From an uncultured Clostridia bacterium (lineage in GTDB: Bacteria > Bacillota > Clostridia > Oscillospirales > Acutalibacteraceae): a stretch of 64,000 nt of DNA. The notes under the pieces were generated by a model, which made no database searches, had not been told where the DNA came from, and saw only the letters and a list, made by a program, of their open reading frames with translations. The DNA lies in the NCBI GenBank assembly GCA_947631945.1, contig CANRNI010000008.1:1-64000 (forward strand), given 5' to 3'. Position numbers and translations under genes: made by a program. Positions 52,387 to 61,901 of this stretch are shown here, piece after piece. The first letter of the stretch is position 1; every line of letters starts with the position of its first letter.

Positions 52387-53848
52387 TGCGATACTCCCTT
52401 TCATTACCGTTAAAAAAGCGGTTGTTTTTTTTGTCATTGTTACGGGTATATCCGCTTTTTCCATCTCCTATTACAAAATTTTCGCTTATTTTATCGGCTT
52501 TTCCGAAACCCTCGGTACTCTCTTTCATAAAAATTATTTTTGCCGTAAGGAGTATAAGACGGAAATCGAGAAAAAACGAAAATTTTTGAATATACTCAAG
52601 GTCAAGCAGAAGTTTATCATAAGGGGAAGTATTATATTTTCCCATAACCTGAGCATAACCCGTAAGCCCTGCCTTTACTTTTGTCCTGTACGGAAATTCG
52701 GGTATCTGCTTTGTATAAGCTTCGTGATGCTCTACCCTTTCCGGTCTTGGTCCCACAAACGACATATCGCCCTTTAAAATATTAAAAAGTTGCGGCAGTT
52801 CGTCAAAGCGAAGCTTTCTTATTAGCTTGCCGACGCGGGTTATTCTCGGGTCGTTTTCAGTAGCAGGAATAGATTTGTCATCTTTTTCCGCGCCGATAAT
52901 CATACTTCTGAATTTGTATATATTAAATACCCGCTCGTTAAGAGTAACTCTTTTCTGAACGTAAAATACAGGTCCTCCGTCCTCAATTTTAATGGCGGCG
53001 GCAATAAAAAGCATAATTGGGGAAGAAAGTATAATTCCGATTACGGATATAACTATATCCGAAAGCCTTTTAAAAAACCTCTGCTCCGCTGTCAACGCGC
53101 AGTTATGGCATACAATAAGAGGAGAATCGAATTGGTTCAGTTCTTTCGCGCCTCTCACTATAACATCGGATATTCTCGGAGGCAGAAAGACGTCTATGTC
53201 GTTTTCATAGCAAAATTTAAGTATATCGTTTCTTACGCTGCTCCGAAGCCTGTAAATTATAACCGACTTATAGTCCTTGACGCGCGAGAGCACATATTCA
53301 AGATTATCTCCCGAAATATAGGATTCCGGCTTGTATTGCACAGTCTCGCATATTCTGTATCTGTCCTCGCGTTCAAGAATTTTATAAACAAGCTCCTCCG
53401 CTTTTTTGTCCCCGTAAACAAGAATCATTTCAGCAACAGGGTCAAAATGCTTGTTGTACTTAAAAACTATTAAGGTCCATATTACCGCGACGCATATCTG
53501 GGCAATCGAAAGCAGAACTATTTGATGTACGGGCAGAAAAGCTCTGTGTATAAGGCTTAACTGTAAATACGCGAGAAAATTAACGAACAGTATTGTTATT
53601 ATATGAGAAATTATTATGTTAAACTGCTTATTAAATCCAACCTTTAAGGCTCCCATGATATTGCATATGCCGATAACAGCCGCGGCATACAGTACAATCA
53701 TAAGATAGCCGCCGGAATCAAGAGGAGCTAACAGAATCTTGTTGTAATGGAAAAACAGGATATATGAAAACATACCCGTATACAGAGCAATCACAATGAA
53801 TGAGGATATAAATCTGAATATACTTTTTAAACTGCTTCGGTATTTCAT
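52370..53848 (-). CDS. Polyprenyl-phosphate sugar-1-phosphate transferase
   Basis: 492 residues. Four N-terminal membrane spans in the first 130 residues (FISSFIVIALYTGMFSYILF and others), a cytoplasmic middle with a Rossmann-like stretch (DPVAEMILVYGDKKAEEL), then the membrane-attached catalytic domain: KRLSDIVISVIGIILSSPIM, VFYVQKRVTLNERVFNIYKF, RKLRFDELPQLFNILKGDMS, SFVGPRPERVEHH and GYAQVMGKYNTSPYDKL. This is the WcaJ/WbaP type that starts exopolysaccharide or capsule repeat units. The last 40 residues are extra and polar. It overlaps the next gene by 17 bases. Confidence 0.9.
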   Translation of the reverse strand: MKYRSSLKSIFRFISSFIVIALYTGMFSYILFFHYNKILLAPLDSGGYLMIVLYAAAVIGICNIMGALKVGFNKQFNIIISHIITILFVNFLAYLQLSLIHRAFLPVHQIVLLSIAQICVAVIWTLIVFKYNKHFDPVAEMILVYGDKKAEELVYKILEREDRYRICETVQYKPESYISGDNLEYVLSRVKDYKSVIIYRLRSSVRNDILKFCYENDIDVFLPPRISDVIVRGAKELNQFDSPLIVCHNCALTAEQRFFKRLSDIVISVIGIILSSPIMLFIAAAIKIEDGGPVFYVQKRVTLNERVFNIYKFRSMIIGAEKDDKSIPATENDPRITRVGKLIRKLRFDELPQLFNILKGDMSFVGPRPERVEHHEAYTKQIPEFPYRTKVKAGLTGYAQVMGKYNTSPYDKLLLDLEYIQKFSFFLDFRLILLTAKIIFMKESTEGFGKADKISENFVIGDGKSGYTRNNDKKNNRFFNGNEREYRNEEST

Positions 53849-53917
53849 TGCTGTTCACCGCATCTGCCCGAAACGCCGCAAAGGCAGCAGGAACTGCCGC
53901 CTTTTACCGTGTCCGTT

Positions 53918-55837
53918 TTATTTTTTCGCTTCATCGCCGACGTTATTGCCGTTACCGTCATTACCGCCGTTTCCGTTATTAACGTCAACGGCGTCCGTCG
54001 AGCCGCTCATAAGAGAAGCAAATTCCTTTTCGCCGATTTTCTCGTTTTTTATAAGGTACTCCGCGACAAGGGAAAGCTTATCGCTGTGAGTTTTCAATAT
54101 AACGGTACATCTGTTATAAGCGTTTGATATAATTTCGCCTACGACCGAATCTATTTTAGCGGCGACCGTCTCGGAATAATTTCTTACGCTCGAATAATCC
54201 CTGCCGAGGAAAACCTCGTCGTGTCCCGTACCGAAAGCTATCGGACCGAGCTCGTCGCTCATGCCGTATTTGGTAACCATTTTTCGCGCGATTTCGGAAG
54301 CTCTTTCTATATCGTTCGACGCGCCTGTTGAAATATCGCCGAAGGTTACAGCCTCGGCCACTCTGCCGCCGAGCAAAACAACTATTTCTTCAAGCATACT
54401 CTTTTTTGATTTGTACAGCTTATCCTCGGTGGGAACAGACATGGTATAGCCGCCCGCCATTCCTCTTGGGATAATAGAAACCTGACGCACAGGATCCTGC
54501 GTTTCAAGATAGTATGTGGCTACGGCGTGACCCGCTTCATGGAACGCGGTAAGACGCTTGTCATTTTCATTTATCTTATGAGAACGCTTTTCCGTACCGA
54601 CTACGACTTTAACCGTGGCTTCTTCGATTTCGGCCATAGTTATAGCGTGCAGTCCCTTTCTGGCGGCGAGGAGCGCAGCCTCGTTAAGAAGATTTTCAAG
54701 GTCCGCGCCTGTAAAGCCTACCGTAGCCTGAGCTATTTTCTCAAGCTCCACGTCGGGAGCGAAAGGCTTGCCCTTTGCGTGGACTCTGAGTATAGCTTCC
54801 CTGCCCTTTATATCGGGATAGCCTACGGTTACCTGTCTGTCAAATCTGCCGGGTCTTAAAAGAGCCGGGTCAAGAATATCGGGACGGTTAGTAGCGGCGA
54901 TAACTATAACGCCGTCGTTTATTCCGAATCCGTCCATCTCGACAAGCATCTGGTTCAAGGTCTGCTCGCGCTCGTCATGACCGCCGCCCATTCCCGCGCC
55001 TCTGTGGCGTCCCACGGCGTCGATTTCATCTATGAATATAATCGAGGGGGAATCCTTTTTTGCCTGCTGGAATAAATCTCTTACTCTGGAAGCGCCTACG
55101 CCGACATACATTTCTACGAAATCGGAACCCGAAATCGAGAAAAAAGGAACGTCAGCCTCGCCGGCAACGGCTTTGGCAAGCAAAGTTTTACCTGTACCCG
55201 GAGGGCCTACAAGCAATACGCCTTTTGGGATTCTCGCGCCGAGTTCCCTGAATTTTTCGGGATTGCGCAAAAACTGCACAAGCTCCGCAAGCTCTTCCTT
55301 TTCCTCGTCGGCGCCCGCGACGTCGTCAAACGTGGTTTTGTGCTTTTCGTCCTTGCCCTTTACTCTCGCCTTACCGAAGCTTATCGTTCTGTTGTTCTCG
55401 CTTGTTATTGACTGCCCCATTTTGCGGAACATATAATACATAAGTGCAACAAGAACGACCATCATTATTATTGACGGCAGCATACCCGTAAGCCATGACG
55501 TTGTGCGACCCGCGTCATAGTTATATTTCACATTATTCTTTTTCGCGATTTCATGAACGTCGTCTATGAAAAGTTGAACGTTCGGAACAGAATATTTATA
55601 TGAAACATCTTTGCCGTCGCTCTTTAATTTATAAACGAGCGTGCCGTTGCTGATATTCAGCTTATATTCCTCGACGTCATTATTTTCAAACAGAGCGACA
55701 ATTTCATAGTATTCCTTTTTCTTTTCGCCGCTTGATTTGTCCGTAAACATCCACATGGAGGCTATAAGTATAAGCGGTATAAGCAGATACGGCAAAAAGC
55801 CGAGAATACGTCTTGAGTTATTATTGTTATTTTCCAA
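53918..55837 (-). CDS. ftsH: ATP-dependent zinc metalloprotease FtsH
   Basis: 639 residues from the TTG at 55837 after AAGGAGAGAAGATAA. A membrane protease that removes misfolded proteins. Two spans ([37 protein letters not shown]), the AAA domain with [17 protein letters not shown], second-region [17 protein letters not shown], then the zinc site [16 protein letters not shown] and the third ligand region. The C-terminus is acidic and Asn/Gly-rich, often disordered in this family. Part of the conserved tilS-hpt-ftsH row. Confidence 0.97.
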   Translation of the reverse strand: MENNNNNSRRILGFLPYLLIPLILIASMWMFTDKSSGEKKKEYYEIVALFENNDVEEYKLNISNGTLVYKLKSDGKDVSYKYSVPNVQLFIDDVHEIAKKNNVKYNYDAGRTTSWLTGMLPSIIMMVVLVALMYYMFRKMGQSITSENNRTISFGKARVKGKDEKHKTTFDDVAGADEEKEELAELVQFLRNPEKFRELGARIPKGVLLVGPPGTGKTLLAKAVAGEADVPFFSISGSDFVEMYVGVGASRVRDLFQQAKKDSPSIIFIDEIDAVGRHRGAGMGGGHDEREQTLNQMLVEMDGFGINDGVIVIAATNRPDILDPALLRPGRFDRQVTVGYPDIKGREAILRVHAKGKPFAPDVELEKIAQATVGFTGADLENLLNEAALLAARKGLHAITMAEIEEATVKVVVGTEKRSHKINENDKRLTAFHEAGHAVATYYLETQDPVRQVSIIPRGMAGGYTMSVPTEDKLYKSKKSMLEEIVVLLGGRVAEAVTFGDISTGASNDIERASEIARKMVTKYGMSDELGPIAFGTGHDEVFLGRDYSSVRNYSETVAAKIDSVVGEIISNAYNRCTVILKTHSDKLSLVAEYLIKNEKIGEKEFASLMSGSTDAVDVNNGNGGNDGNGNNVGDEAKK

Positions 55838-55856
55838 ATTATCTTCTCTCCTTAGC

Positions 55857-56426
55857 TTACTCGGAAACCGAACCCTCATAAACTTTCTTTTTTAATATAC
55901 CCACAAAAGGAAGGTTTCTATACTTCTGATTATAATCAAGACCGTAGCCTACTATAAATTCGTCGGGAACGATATTTCCGACGTAATCGGCTTTTATGTC
56001 CTTTACCTCGCGTCTGTCGGGCTTGTCAAAAAGGGTGCATATTTTTATACTGCTCGGATTTCTCGCGGAAAGTATATCCATAAGATATGAAAGCGTTTTT
56101 CCGCTGTCAAGGATATCCTCGACTATAAGGATATCGTAACCGGCAATATCGCGGTCAAGATCCTTTAAAATTTTAACGGTTCCGCTCGTCTTTACGTCCG
56201 AACCGTAGCTTGAAACAGCCATAAAATCTATTTCCGCCGGAATTTTAATTTCTCTCATAAGATCCGCCATTATAATAACGGAGCCTTTCAAAATGCTTAC
56301 AAGCAGCAGATTTTTACCCTCGTAATCGCGCGTGATTTCTTCGCCCATGCGTTTTACCGTCTCGCTCATCTGCTCTTTTGTAAAAAGCACTTCCTTAATA
56401 TCGTCAAGCATTGATGTGGAAGCCAA
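55857..56426 (-). CDS. hpt: Hypoxanthine phosphoribosyltransferase
   Basis: 189 residues from a TTG after AAAGGATAGATATAA. It salvages hypoxanthine and guanine to nucleotides. The PRPP-binding motif is DILIVEDILDSGKTLSYL; others are LLLVSILKGSVIIMADL and DFMAVSSYGSDVKTSG. A PDEFIVGYGLDYNQKYRNL tail is typical of this family. Lies between ftsH and tilS, with the type B repeat between it and tilS. Confidence 0.96.
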   Translation of the reverse strand: MASTSMLDDIKEVLFTKEQMSETVKRMGEEITRDYEGKNLLLVSILKGSVIIMADLMREIKIPAEIDFMAVSSYGSDVKTSGTVKILKDLDRDIAGYDILIVEDILDSGKTLSYLMDILSARNPSSIKICTLFDKPDRREVKDIKADYVGNIVPDEFIVGYGLDYNQKYRNLPFVGILKKKVYEGSVSE

Positions 56427-56501
56427 TTATATCTATCCTTTCGCTTTACGGACATATTTCCGATATATCATATATTCCGATTATTCCGATTCAACTGTAA
56501 T

Positions 56502-56679
56502 TTAAGGCAATACCGCATAATTATTGTCGTGCAGATGTGCCATGAGATTTTTCGTCAGATTGACAAAAGTGACGCAGGAATACTGGCGTATTGGGGGAGC
56601 TTTTGGCAAAAATGACGGAAAATATCGGTACAGATGTGCGGCAAAGGCGGCAGCCGCTAATTGTGCGGTATTACCTTAA
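56502..56679. repeat. MITE-like hairpin repeat, type B ends, full copy
   Basis: 178 bp. TTAAGGCAATACCGCATAAT and AATTGTGCGGTATTACCTTAA-type ends, core as in the other copies, with a G5 tip. Its right end supplies the TAA stop codon of tilS (56676-56678 on the plus strand). Confidence 0.85.
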
Positions 56680-58049
56680 CTTTCGGCCGAGATTTTTATA
56701 ACTTTCTTTGTTTTATCCGTAACCTTAGCAAAATCCGAAACGCCTATGCCGTCAATCCATAATATATTATTTTCATCGGCAAGAATAATAACATTATATC
56801 TTTTTTCGGCAGGTATACCCCTTTCGGAAAACAGATTTTTTAAAGATTTTGAATGTCCGGCGTTCGGGAACCTGAATCTGTCGCCGCTGCGTCTTGTTCT
56901 GAAAACGGCGTTTTTAAGCTTATCCGCGTCGCAGAAATTCAAACGTGGCAACTCTTTGATATTATAGATGCTTATATCTTTTTTGTCAATAGTTTCCGCG
57001 GTTACTTTAGTGTAAGAGATTTCATAAACCGTCTTTTTTTCGTCAAACGGAACACATAAGGAGCTTATATCCGAGCGTTCGCGTATCTCGGCTTGCGGTA
57101 CCCTTTTGTAAATATTTTTTCCGTCCGAGCAAAATGTGACATTTCCGTGAAGATTTACGGCTCCTCCGCCTGTAAGAATACCTTCGGCAAGTGAAATATG
57201 CTTAAAGCTTACGTCCTTTGCGCCGAACGATTCCGCGATTTTTTTTATAAGCCTGCTTCTTATTATCGAATCGAGAGCGTTTATATCCGAAACCGAAAAC
57301 CTCATATTTTTATTCAAACGCTCATACTCCGCATCGGTAACTTTCTCAAGATAACTCTCCGTATCGGTAAGAACCTCGGTGCAGGAAAGAAAAACCGACT
57401 CAAAAGAAGGATTTATTTTTTTCAGAACGGGTATTACGTTATGCCTTACGGCGTTTCTCGAATAATCGTCTTTAAGGTTTGTGCTGTCCGTGATATAATC
57501 AATATTATTCGCTTTAAGATAATATTCCGTTTCTTCTCTTGTACATTCTATAAGCGGACGTATTATATTTCCTCGCATCGCAGGTATTCCCGTAAGTCCC
57601 TTAAGCCCCGTTCCTCTCGCAAGATTGAATATCGCGGTTTCAATCGAATCATTGAGGTGGTGAGCGGTAGCGATTTTCGCGTTTTCGCAGATTGATGAAA
57701 AAAAACCGTATCTCAACCTTCTTCCGCATTCTTCCTCGCTCTCCCCCGTTTTTGAGGATATCTCGGGGACGTTGTAATGAGCCGCGCGAAATTCTATCGA
57801 GTTTTTTTCACAAAAATCCCTGACAAAACTTTCGTCCCTGTCGGCTTCCGCTCCTCTTATGCCGTGATTTACATGAGCGCATATTATATTAAAATTTCTT
57901 TTGCTTGAAATTTTATTGAAAAAGTGAAGGAGACACATTGAATCGGCGCCGCCCGAAACGGCAACGATAACGGTATCGCCGCTGCCGACCATACCGTATT
58001 TGTCCATAACGAATAAAATCTTATTCTCAATTTCAGTCGCCGTCTTCAT
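56676..58049 (-). CDS. tilS: tRNA(Ile)-lysidine synthase
   Basis: 457 residues from the ATG at 58049. It modifies the CAU anticodon of an isoleucine tRNA. The PP-loop is VIVAVSGGADSMCLLHFF, with NIICAHVNHGIRGAEAD and ATAHHLNDSIETAIFNLARG. C-terminal domains follow (GDRFRFPNAGHSKSLKNLFS). The gene's last codons run into the inverted-repeat end of the MITE-like element, which provides its stop. Upstream start region overlaps the end of dnaB by 17 bases. Confidence 0.96.
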   Translation of the reverse strand: MKTATEIENKILFVMDKYGMVGSGDTVIVAVSGGADSMCLLHFFNKISSKRNFNIICAHVNHGIRGAEADRDESFVRDFCEKNSIEFRAAHYNVPEISSKTGESEEECGRRLRYGFFSSICENAKIATAHHLNDSIETAIFNLARGTGLKGLTGIPAMRGNIIRPLIECTREETEYYLKANNIDYITDSTNLKDDYSRNAVRHNVIPVLKKINPSFESVFLSCTEVLTDTESYLEKVTDAEYERLNKNMRFSVSDINALDSIIRSRLIKKIAESFGAKDVSFKHISLAEGILTGGGAVNLHGNVTFCSDGKNIYKRVPQAEIRERSDISSLCVPFDEKKTVYEISYTKVTAETIDKKDISIYNIKELPRLNFCDADKLKNAVFRTRRSGDRFRFPNAGHSKSLKNLFSERGIPAEKRYNVIILADENNILWIDGIGVSDFAKVTDKTKKVIKISAES

Positions 58050-59415
58050 CTCTCGTATACTCTCTTGTTGTAAACATAGTGTAATCGGGATTCCACGCAA
58101 GCGGCACGGTGCCTGTCGGACCGTGTCTGTTTTTGGAAATGATAAGCTCCGCTTCGTCCACCCTTATATCCTCGGGAGATGAGTCCGCCGAATCCTTATA
58201 GTAATCCTCTCTGTAAAGCATAAGAATTATATCCGCGTCCTGCTCTATTGAACCCGATTCCCTTAAATCCGACATCTGCGGCTTATGAGAGCGTCCCTTT
58301 TCCTCGGTGCGTCTCGCGAGCTGCGCGCAGGTAACTACGGGGATATTCAAATCCTTGGCCATCATTTTAAGGCTTCTCGTTATTTCGGAAACCTCCTGAA
58401 CGCGGTTATCCGTTTTTTTGCTCGAGGACATCAGCTGCAAATAGTCGATGACAATGCAATCAACGTTTTTGAGCTGTCTCGCTCTAGCTTTCATTTCGGG
58501 AACGGTAATACTCGCTGTATCGTCGAAATACAAATCCACGTCCGAAAGGAATACGGACGCTTCCGCTATATGCTGCCATTCGTCGGGAGATAATCTTCCC
58601 GTTCTGAACTTGGTGCTCTGAACTCTCGCCTCTGTCGATAGAACCCTTTGCGCAAGCTGTTCCTTGGACATTTCGAGAGAGAAAAACAGCACCTTTTTTT
58701 TAGCGTAAACGGCGACGTTTCTTGCTATATTTAAAGCGAAGCTCGTTTTACCCATGGCGGGGCGCGCGCCGATTATTATAAGGTCGGAGCGGTTCAGTCC
58801 CGTGATTTTTTTATCCAAATCCGAAAATCCCGTATTAAATCCCGCATATTGGTCTTTTTCGAGCTGTGAAAGGTTATAAAGATTCTGATAAACGGACGAA
58901 ATTATATCGCTGAGCCTTGAGGGACCGACAAGAGTTTTTCCCTGTCGGATATCGTATATCTTCTGCTCCGCCATATCGAGCAGCTCGTCCGCCGTCTGCC
59001 CGGAATCGGCTGCCGCCTCGGCTATTTCACCTGCAGCGAGGATAAGCGAACGGATATAATACTTTTCGCGCACTATATTAGCGTAGGCTTCCACATTTGC
59101 CGTAGACGGCACATTTTTGGAAAGCTGCAGAAGATATGTTTTACCCGATTCATCGTCGTAAATTTTATCCCTTTTCAGCGCGTTAAGAACGAGCAGGGGG
59201 TCGATTTTACCGCCGTGCGAAGCGTCAAGACCTATAATCGTTGAAAAAATCGCTTTATGCTGGGGCAGATAAAAATAATCGGGTTTAAGTATCATAGTTA
59301 CGGCGGAAAGGCACGACGGCTCAAGAAGAATTGAACCGAGTACCGACTGTTCCGCTTCTATACTGCACGGGAGCGAGCCGCTGTCGGTATTTATACCGTA
59401 TGTTTCACCCGCCAT
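58033..59415 (-). CDS. dnaB: Replicative DNA helicase
   Basis: 460 residues. It unwinds DNA ahead of the replication fork as a hexamer. The N-terminal domain (CSIEAEQSVLGSILLEP) is followed by the RecA-like core: Walker A LIIIGARPAMGKTSFALNIA, Walker B region VDCIVIDYLQLM, and SDLRESGSIEQDADIIL with the Arg/Glu of the ring. Named dnaC in Bacillus. GGTGAG precedes the ATG, 3 bases after rplI. Confidence 0.97.
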   Translation of the reverse strand: MAGETYGINTDSGSLPCSIEAEQSVLGSILLEPSCLSAVTMILKPDYFYLPQHKAIFSTIIGLDASHGGKIDPLLVLNALKRDKIYDDESGKTYLLQLSKNVPSTANVEAYANIVREKYYIRSLILAAGEIAEAAADSGQTADELLDMAEQKIYDIRQGKTLVGPSRLSDIISSVYQNLYNLSQLEKDQYAGFNTGFSDLDKKITGLNRSDLIIIGARPAMGKTSFALNIARNVAVYAKKKVLFFSLEMSKEQLAQRVLSTEARVQSTKFRTGRLSPDEWQHIAEASVFLSDVDLYFDDTASITVPEMKARARQLKNVDCIVIDYLQLMSSSKKTDNRVQEVSEITRSLKMMAKDLNIPVVTCAQLARRTEEKGRSHKPQMSDLRESGSIEQDADIILMLYREDYYKDSADSSPEDIRVDEAELIISKNRHGPTGTVPLAWNPDYTMFTTREYTRDEDGD

Positions 59416-59418
59416 TTG

Positions 59419-59859
59419 TTACTCACCTACAATAATACTGAGCTTTGCGGAAATTCCCTGATAAAGCTTAACTTCGCACTCATAAGTGCCGAACTGTTTT
59501 ATATCGGAAATAATTACCTTTCTCTTGTCAACAGAAAGACCGAGCTGACTGTTGATTTCATTCGCGACCTCTTTAGACGTTATCGAGCCGAAAAGACGGC
59601 CGCTCGAACCGGCTTTAGCGCTGATTTTAAGCTCTTTGCCGGAGAGCATGGACGCCGCTTCCTTTGCGTTCGCGATTTCGGTGTCTATTTTATGCCGATT
59701 CGCGGCTTCCCTGTTTTTAAGCTCCGTCATAGCCTGAGCGGAAGCCTCAACGGCGAGTTTTCTGGGGAAAAGATAATTTCTCGCATAGCCCTCCGCAACG
59801 CTTACCTTCTGTCCTTTTTTTCCGAGTGACTTTACATCCTGACTTAAAATAACATCCAT
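59419..59859 (-). CDS. rplI: 50S ribosomal protein L9
   Basis: 146 residues, standard. It binds 23S rRNA and reduces slippage. The signature DVKSLGKKGQKVSVAEGYAR is near the start, with YARNYLFPRKLAVEAS. The long middle helix and the C-terminal domain (IKQFGTYECEVKLYQGI) are clear. It sits between gdpP and dnaB. Confidence 0.98.
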   Translation of the reverse strand: MDVILSQDVKSLGKKGQKVSVAEGYARNYLFPRKLAVEASAQAMTELKNREAANRHKIDTEIANAKEAASMLSGKELKISAKAGSSGRLFGSITSKEVANEINSQLGLSVDKRKVIISDIKQFGTYECEVKLYQGISAKLSIIVGE

Positions 59860-59862
59860 AAG

Positions 59863-61872
59863 TCAATCCTCCTTTTTATTCTGCCTTACCGTATTTCTTT
59901 TTTCCGCCGCCGCGACAGCTTCTTCAAGAAGCCGAGCCGCATTATCTGTTGTAGTATTTTTAAGCTGCGCCGCCGCCATTGTCTGATGCCCTCCGCCGCC
60001 GAGCTTTTCCATAATAAGCTGTACGTTTATTCTGCCGTAGGACCTCGCGGAAACGGATACGTCGTTATTACCCGACGGGAAAATTACAAACGACGCGTCT
60101 ACATTTTCTATATTCAAAAGACTGTCCGCCGATTTTGCCGCCGCGAGACGGGCGTTAGGCACGTTGCCGTCGAGCTTCGCAAAAGCGTAATTACCGCGAA
60201 TCTCCGCGCTGTTCACTATTCTGCTTATTAATGCGTTTTCCTGCGCCGTCGCCGCGAAAAGCTTGCGGACAGTTATTGTATCCGCGCCCTTTTCACGCAG
60301 ATACGCCGCCGCCTCAAACGTCCTTACGCCTGTTTTTAAAGTAAAATTCTTTGTATCGAGATATATTCCGGCCAGCAGAGCTTCGGCCGCTTCCTGCGAA
60401 ACCGTCGGTTTTGAGGGCATATACCTTATAAGCTCCGTAACCATTTCGCTCGCCGACGAGGAATTAGGCTCGTGATAAAATATAAGAGAATCCGAAATAT
60501 AATCGACAGACATTCTGTGATGGTCTATAACGACCTTTTTTTCGGCCTTTTCGGCAAGCTCCGAAGAATCGGCAAAACCGGGGCGCATAACGTCGGTTAT
60601 TATGACGAGCGTATCTTCATTCAGCAGCGCGAGAGCTTTGCCGGGCGTAATAAAAATATCTTCCCGGCGCTTTTTTCTGTAATAATCAACAAGCGGCGAA
60701 GCCATAGTGTTTTTCTCGTCGATAACAATTTTTACGTCCACTCCGAGATGAGTTACCGCCTCGGAAAGACCTATAGCCGAGCCTACGGAGTCAAGGTCGG
60801 AATTTTTGTGACCCATTATAAATACTCCGGAGGAATGCCTCATAAGCTCCTCAACCGAACCCGCCACTATTCTTGACTGCACCTGATTACGGCTTTCAAC
60901 GCCCGCCGCGACGCCGCCGAAAAACTCATACTCACCGTTTTCATTTATAACTACCTGATCGCCGCCTCTGCCCTTGGCCATATCGAGGGATTTTCTCGCA
61001 GCCGCCTCGCAAGGAGCCAAATCGCCGCCCGTAGCTATACCGACGGAAACGGTAAGCCCCGAGGGGACGTCCTCAAGCTTAAATTCCCTTACCGAATCGA
61101 GCAAACCGAAATTATCCTCTTTCATTTTTCGGTAAATTTTATATTCGGCGATAACAAAAAATCTCCCGTCCCCGATTTTACGGAGTATGCATTTATACTC
61201 CGTAAACCATGAAATTATGAGCCTTTCAACTCCTCCGAGAAGCGCCGAAAAATTATTTTGCGACAGTCCCGACGATACCTCGTCCATAGCGTCCACCGAC
61301 GCTATCATAACGGCGGGACGCGATTCCCTGTATTTATCCTCCGTGTCCTTGTAATATGTATCGTCAATGAAGCACAGTATGTATTCTTCATTTTCTCCGC
61401 CCGGGATATCCGAGACGTAAACAGTATAACGCTTGCCGCCGTAACCCATATCAAAGGAACCGTCCGCAAGCCCTTTTCTTATTTTTTCATAAGGAACAAA
61501 GCTTTTTATCTGTCCGGGCGTAAGCTCGTTTTCACCGATTACTTCGGCTTCAAAGAGCTTATTGTACCAAATAACTCCTCCCCTTGCCGTGCATACGATA
61601 AACGGCAAAGGGATACTGGAAATTCTGTCATCGCCGCTTGAAACGATATTGGAATTAATGATTGATACGGTTTTTTTCAGGTCATGGAAATTTCTTCTTT
61701 CGGCAACAATTATAATCACCGAAAGGAGAACGCCGAGACCTATTTCAATATACGCGATTGTGTATTGCCTGAGGTAAAACGACGTTGCCGAAACTGCCGC
61801 CGAAAACAGAAATACCACGGGAAACAGCGGATGCAGCTTTATAAAATCCCTGAATTTAATATCAATCACCAC
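59863..61872 (-). CDS. gdpP: Cyclic-di-AMP phosphodiesterase, GdpP type
   Basis: 669 residues. Two N-terminal membrane helices (PLFPVVFLFSAAVSATSFYL and AYIEIGLGVLLSVIIIVAE), a PAS-like region, a degenerate GGDEF domain (GRGGDQVVINENGEYEF) and the DHH/DHHA1 hydrolase: HKNSDLDSVGSAIGL, VVIDHHRMS, GGGGHQTMAAAQL. It degrades the signal c-di-AMP that controls cell wall and osmotic balance. The start GTG lacks a strong binding site; it lies 3 bases before rplI on the coding strand. Confidence 0.93.
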   Translation of the reverse strand: MVIDIKFRDFIKLHPLFPVVFLFSAAVSATSFYLRQYTIAYIEIGLGVLLSVIIIVAERRNFHDLKKTVSIINSNIVSSGDDRISSIPLPFIVCTARGGVIWYNKLFEAEVIGENELTPGQIKSFVPYEKIRKGLADGSFDMGYGGKRYTVYVSDIPGGENEEYILCFIDDTYYKDTEDKYRESRPAVMIASVDAMDEVSSGLSQNNFSALLGGVERLIISWFTEYKCILRKIGDGRFFVIAEYKIYRKMKEDNFGLLDSVREFKLEDVPSGLTVSVGIATGGDLAPCEAAARKSLDMAKGRGGDQVVINENGEYEFFGGVAAGVESRNQVQSRIVAGSVEELMRHSSGVFIMGHKNSDLDSVGSAIGLSEAVTHLGVDVKIVIDEKNTMASPLVDYYRKKRREDIFITPGKALALLNEDTLVIITDVMRPGFADSSELAEKAEKKVVIDHHRMSVDYISDSLIFYHEPNSSSASEMVTELIRYMPSKPTVSQEAAEALLAGIYLDTKNFTLKTGVRTFEAAAYLREKGADTITVRKLFAATAQENALISRIVNSAEIRGNYAFAKLDGNVPNARLAAAKSADSLLNIENVDASFVIFPSGNNDVSVSARSYGRINVQLIMEKLGGGGHQTMAAAQLKNTTTDNAARLLEEAVAAAEKRNTVRQNKKED

Positions 61873-61901
61873 ACTTATTCGTATCTTTTATACAAATACG
61901 T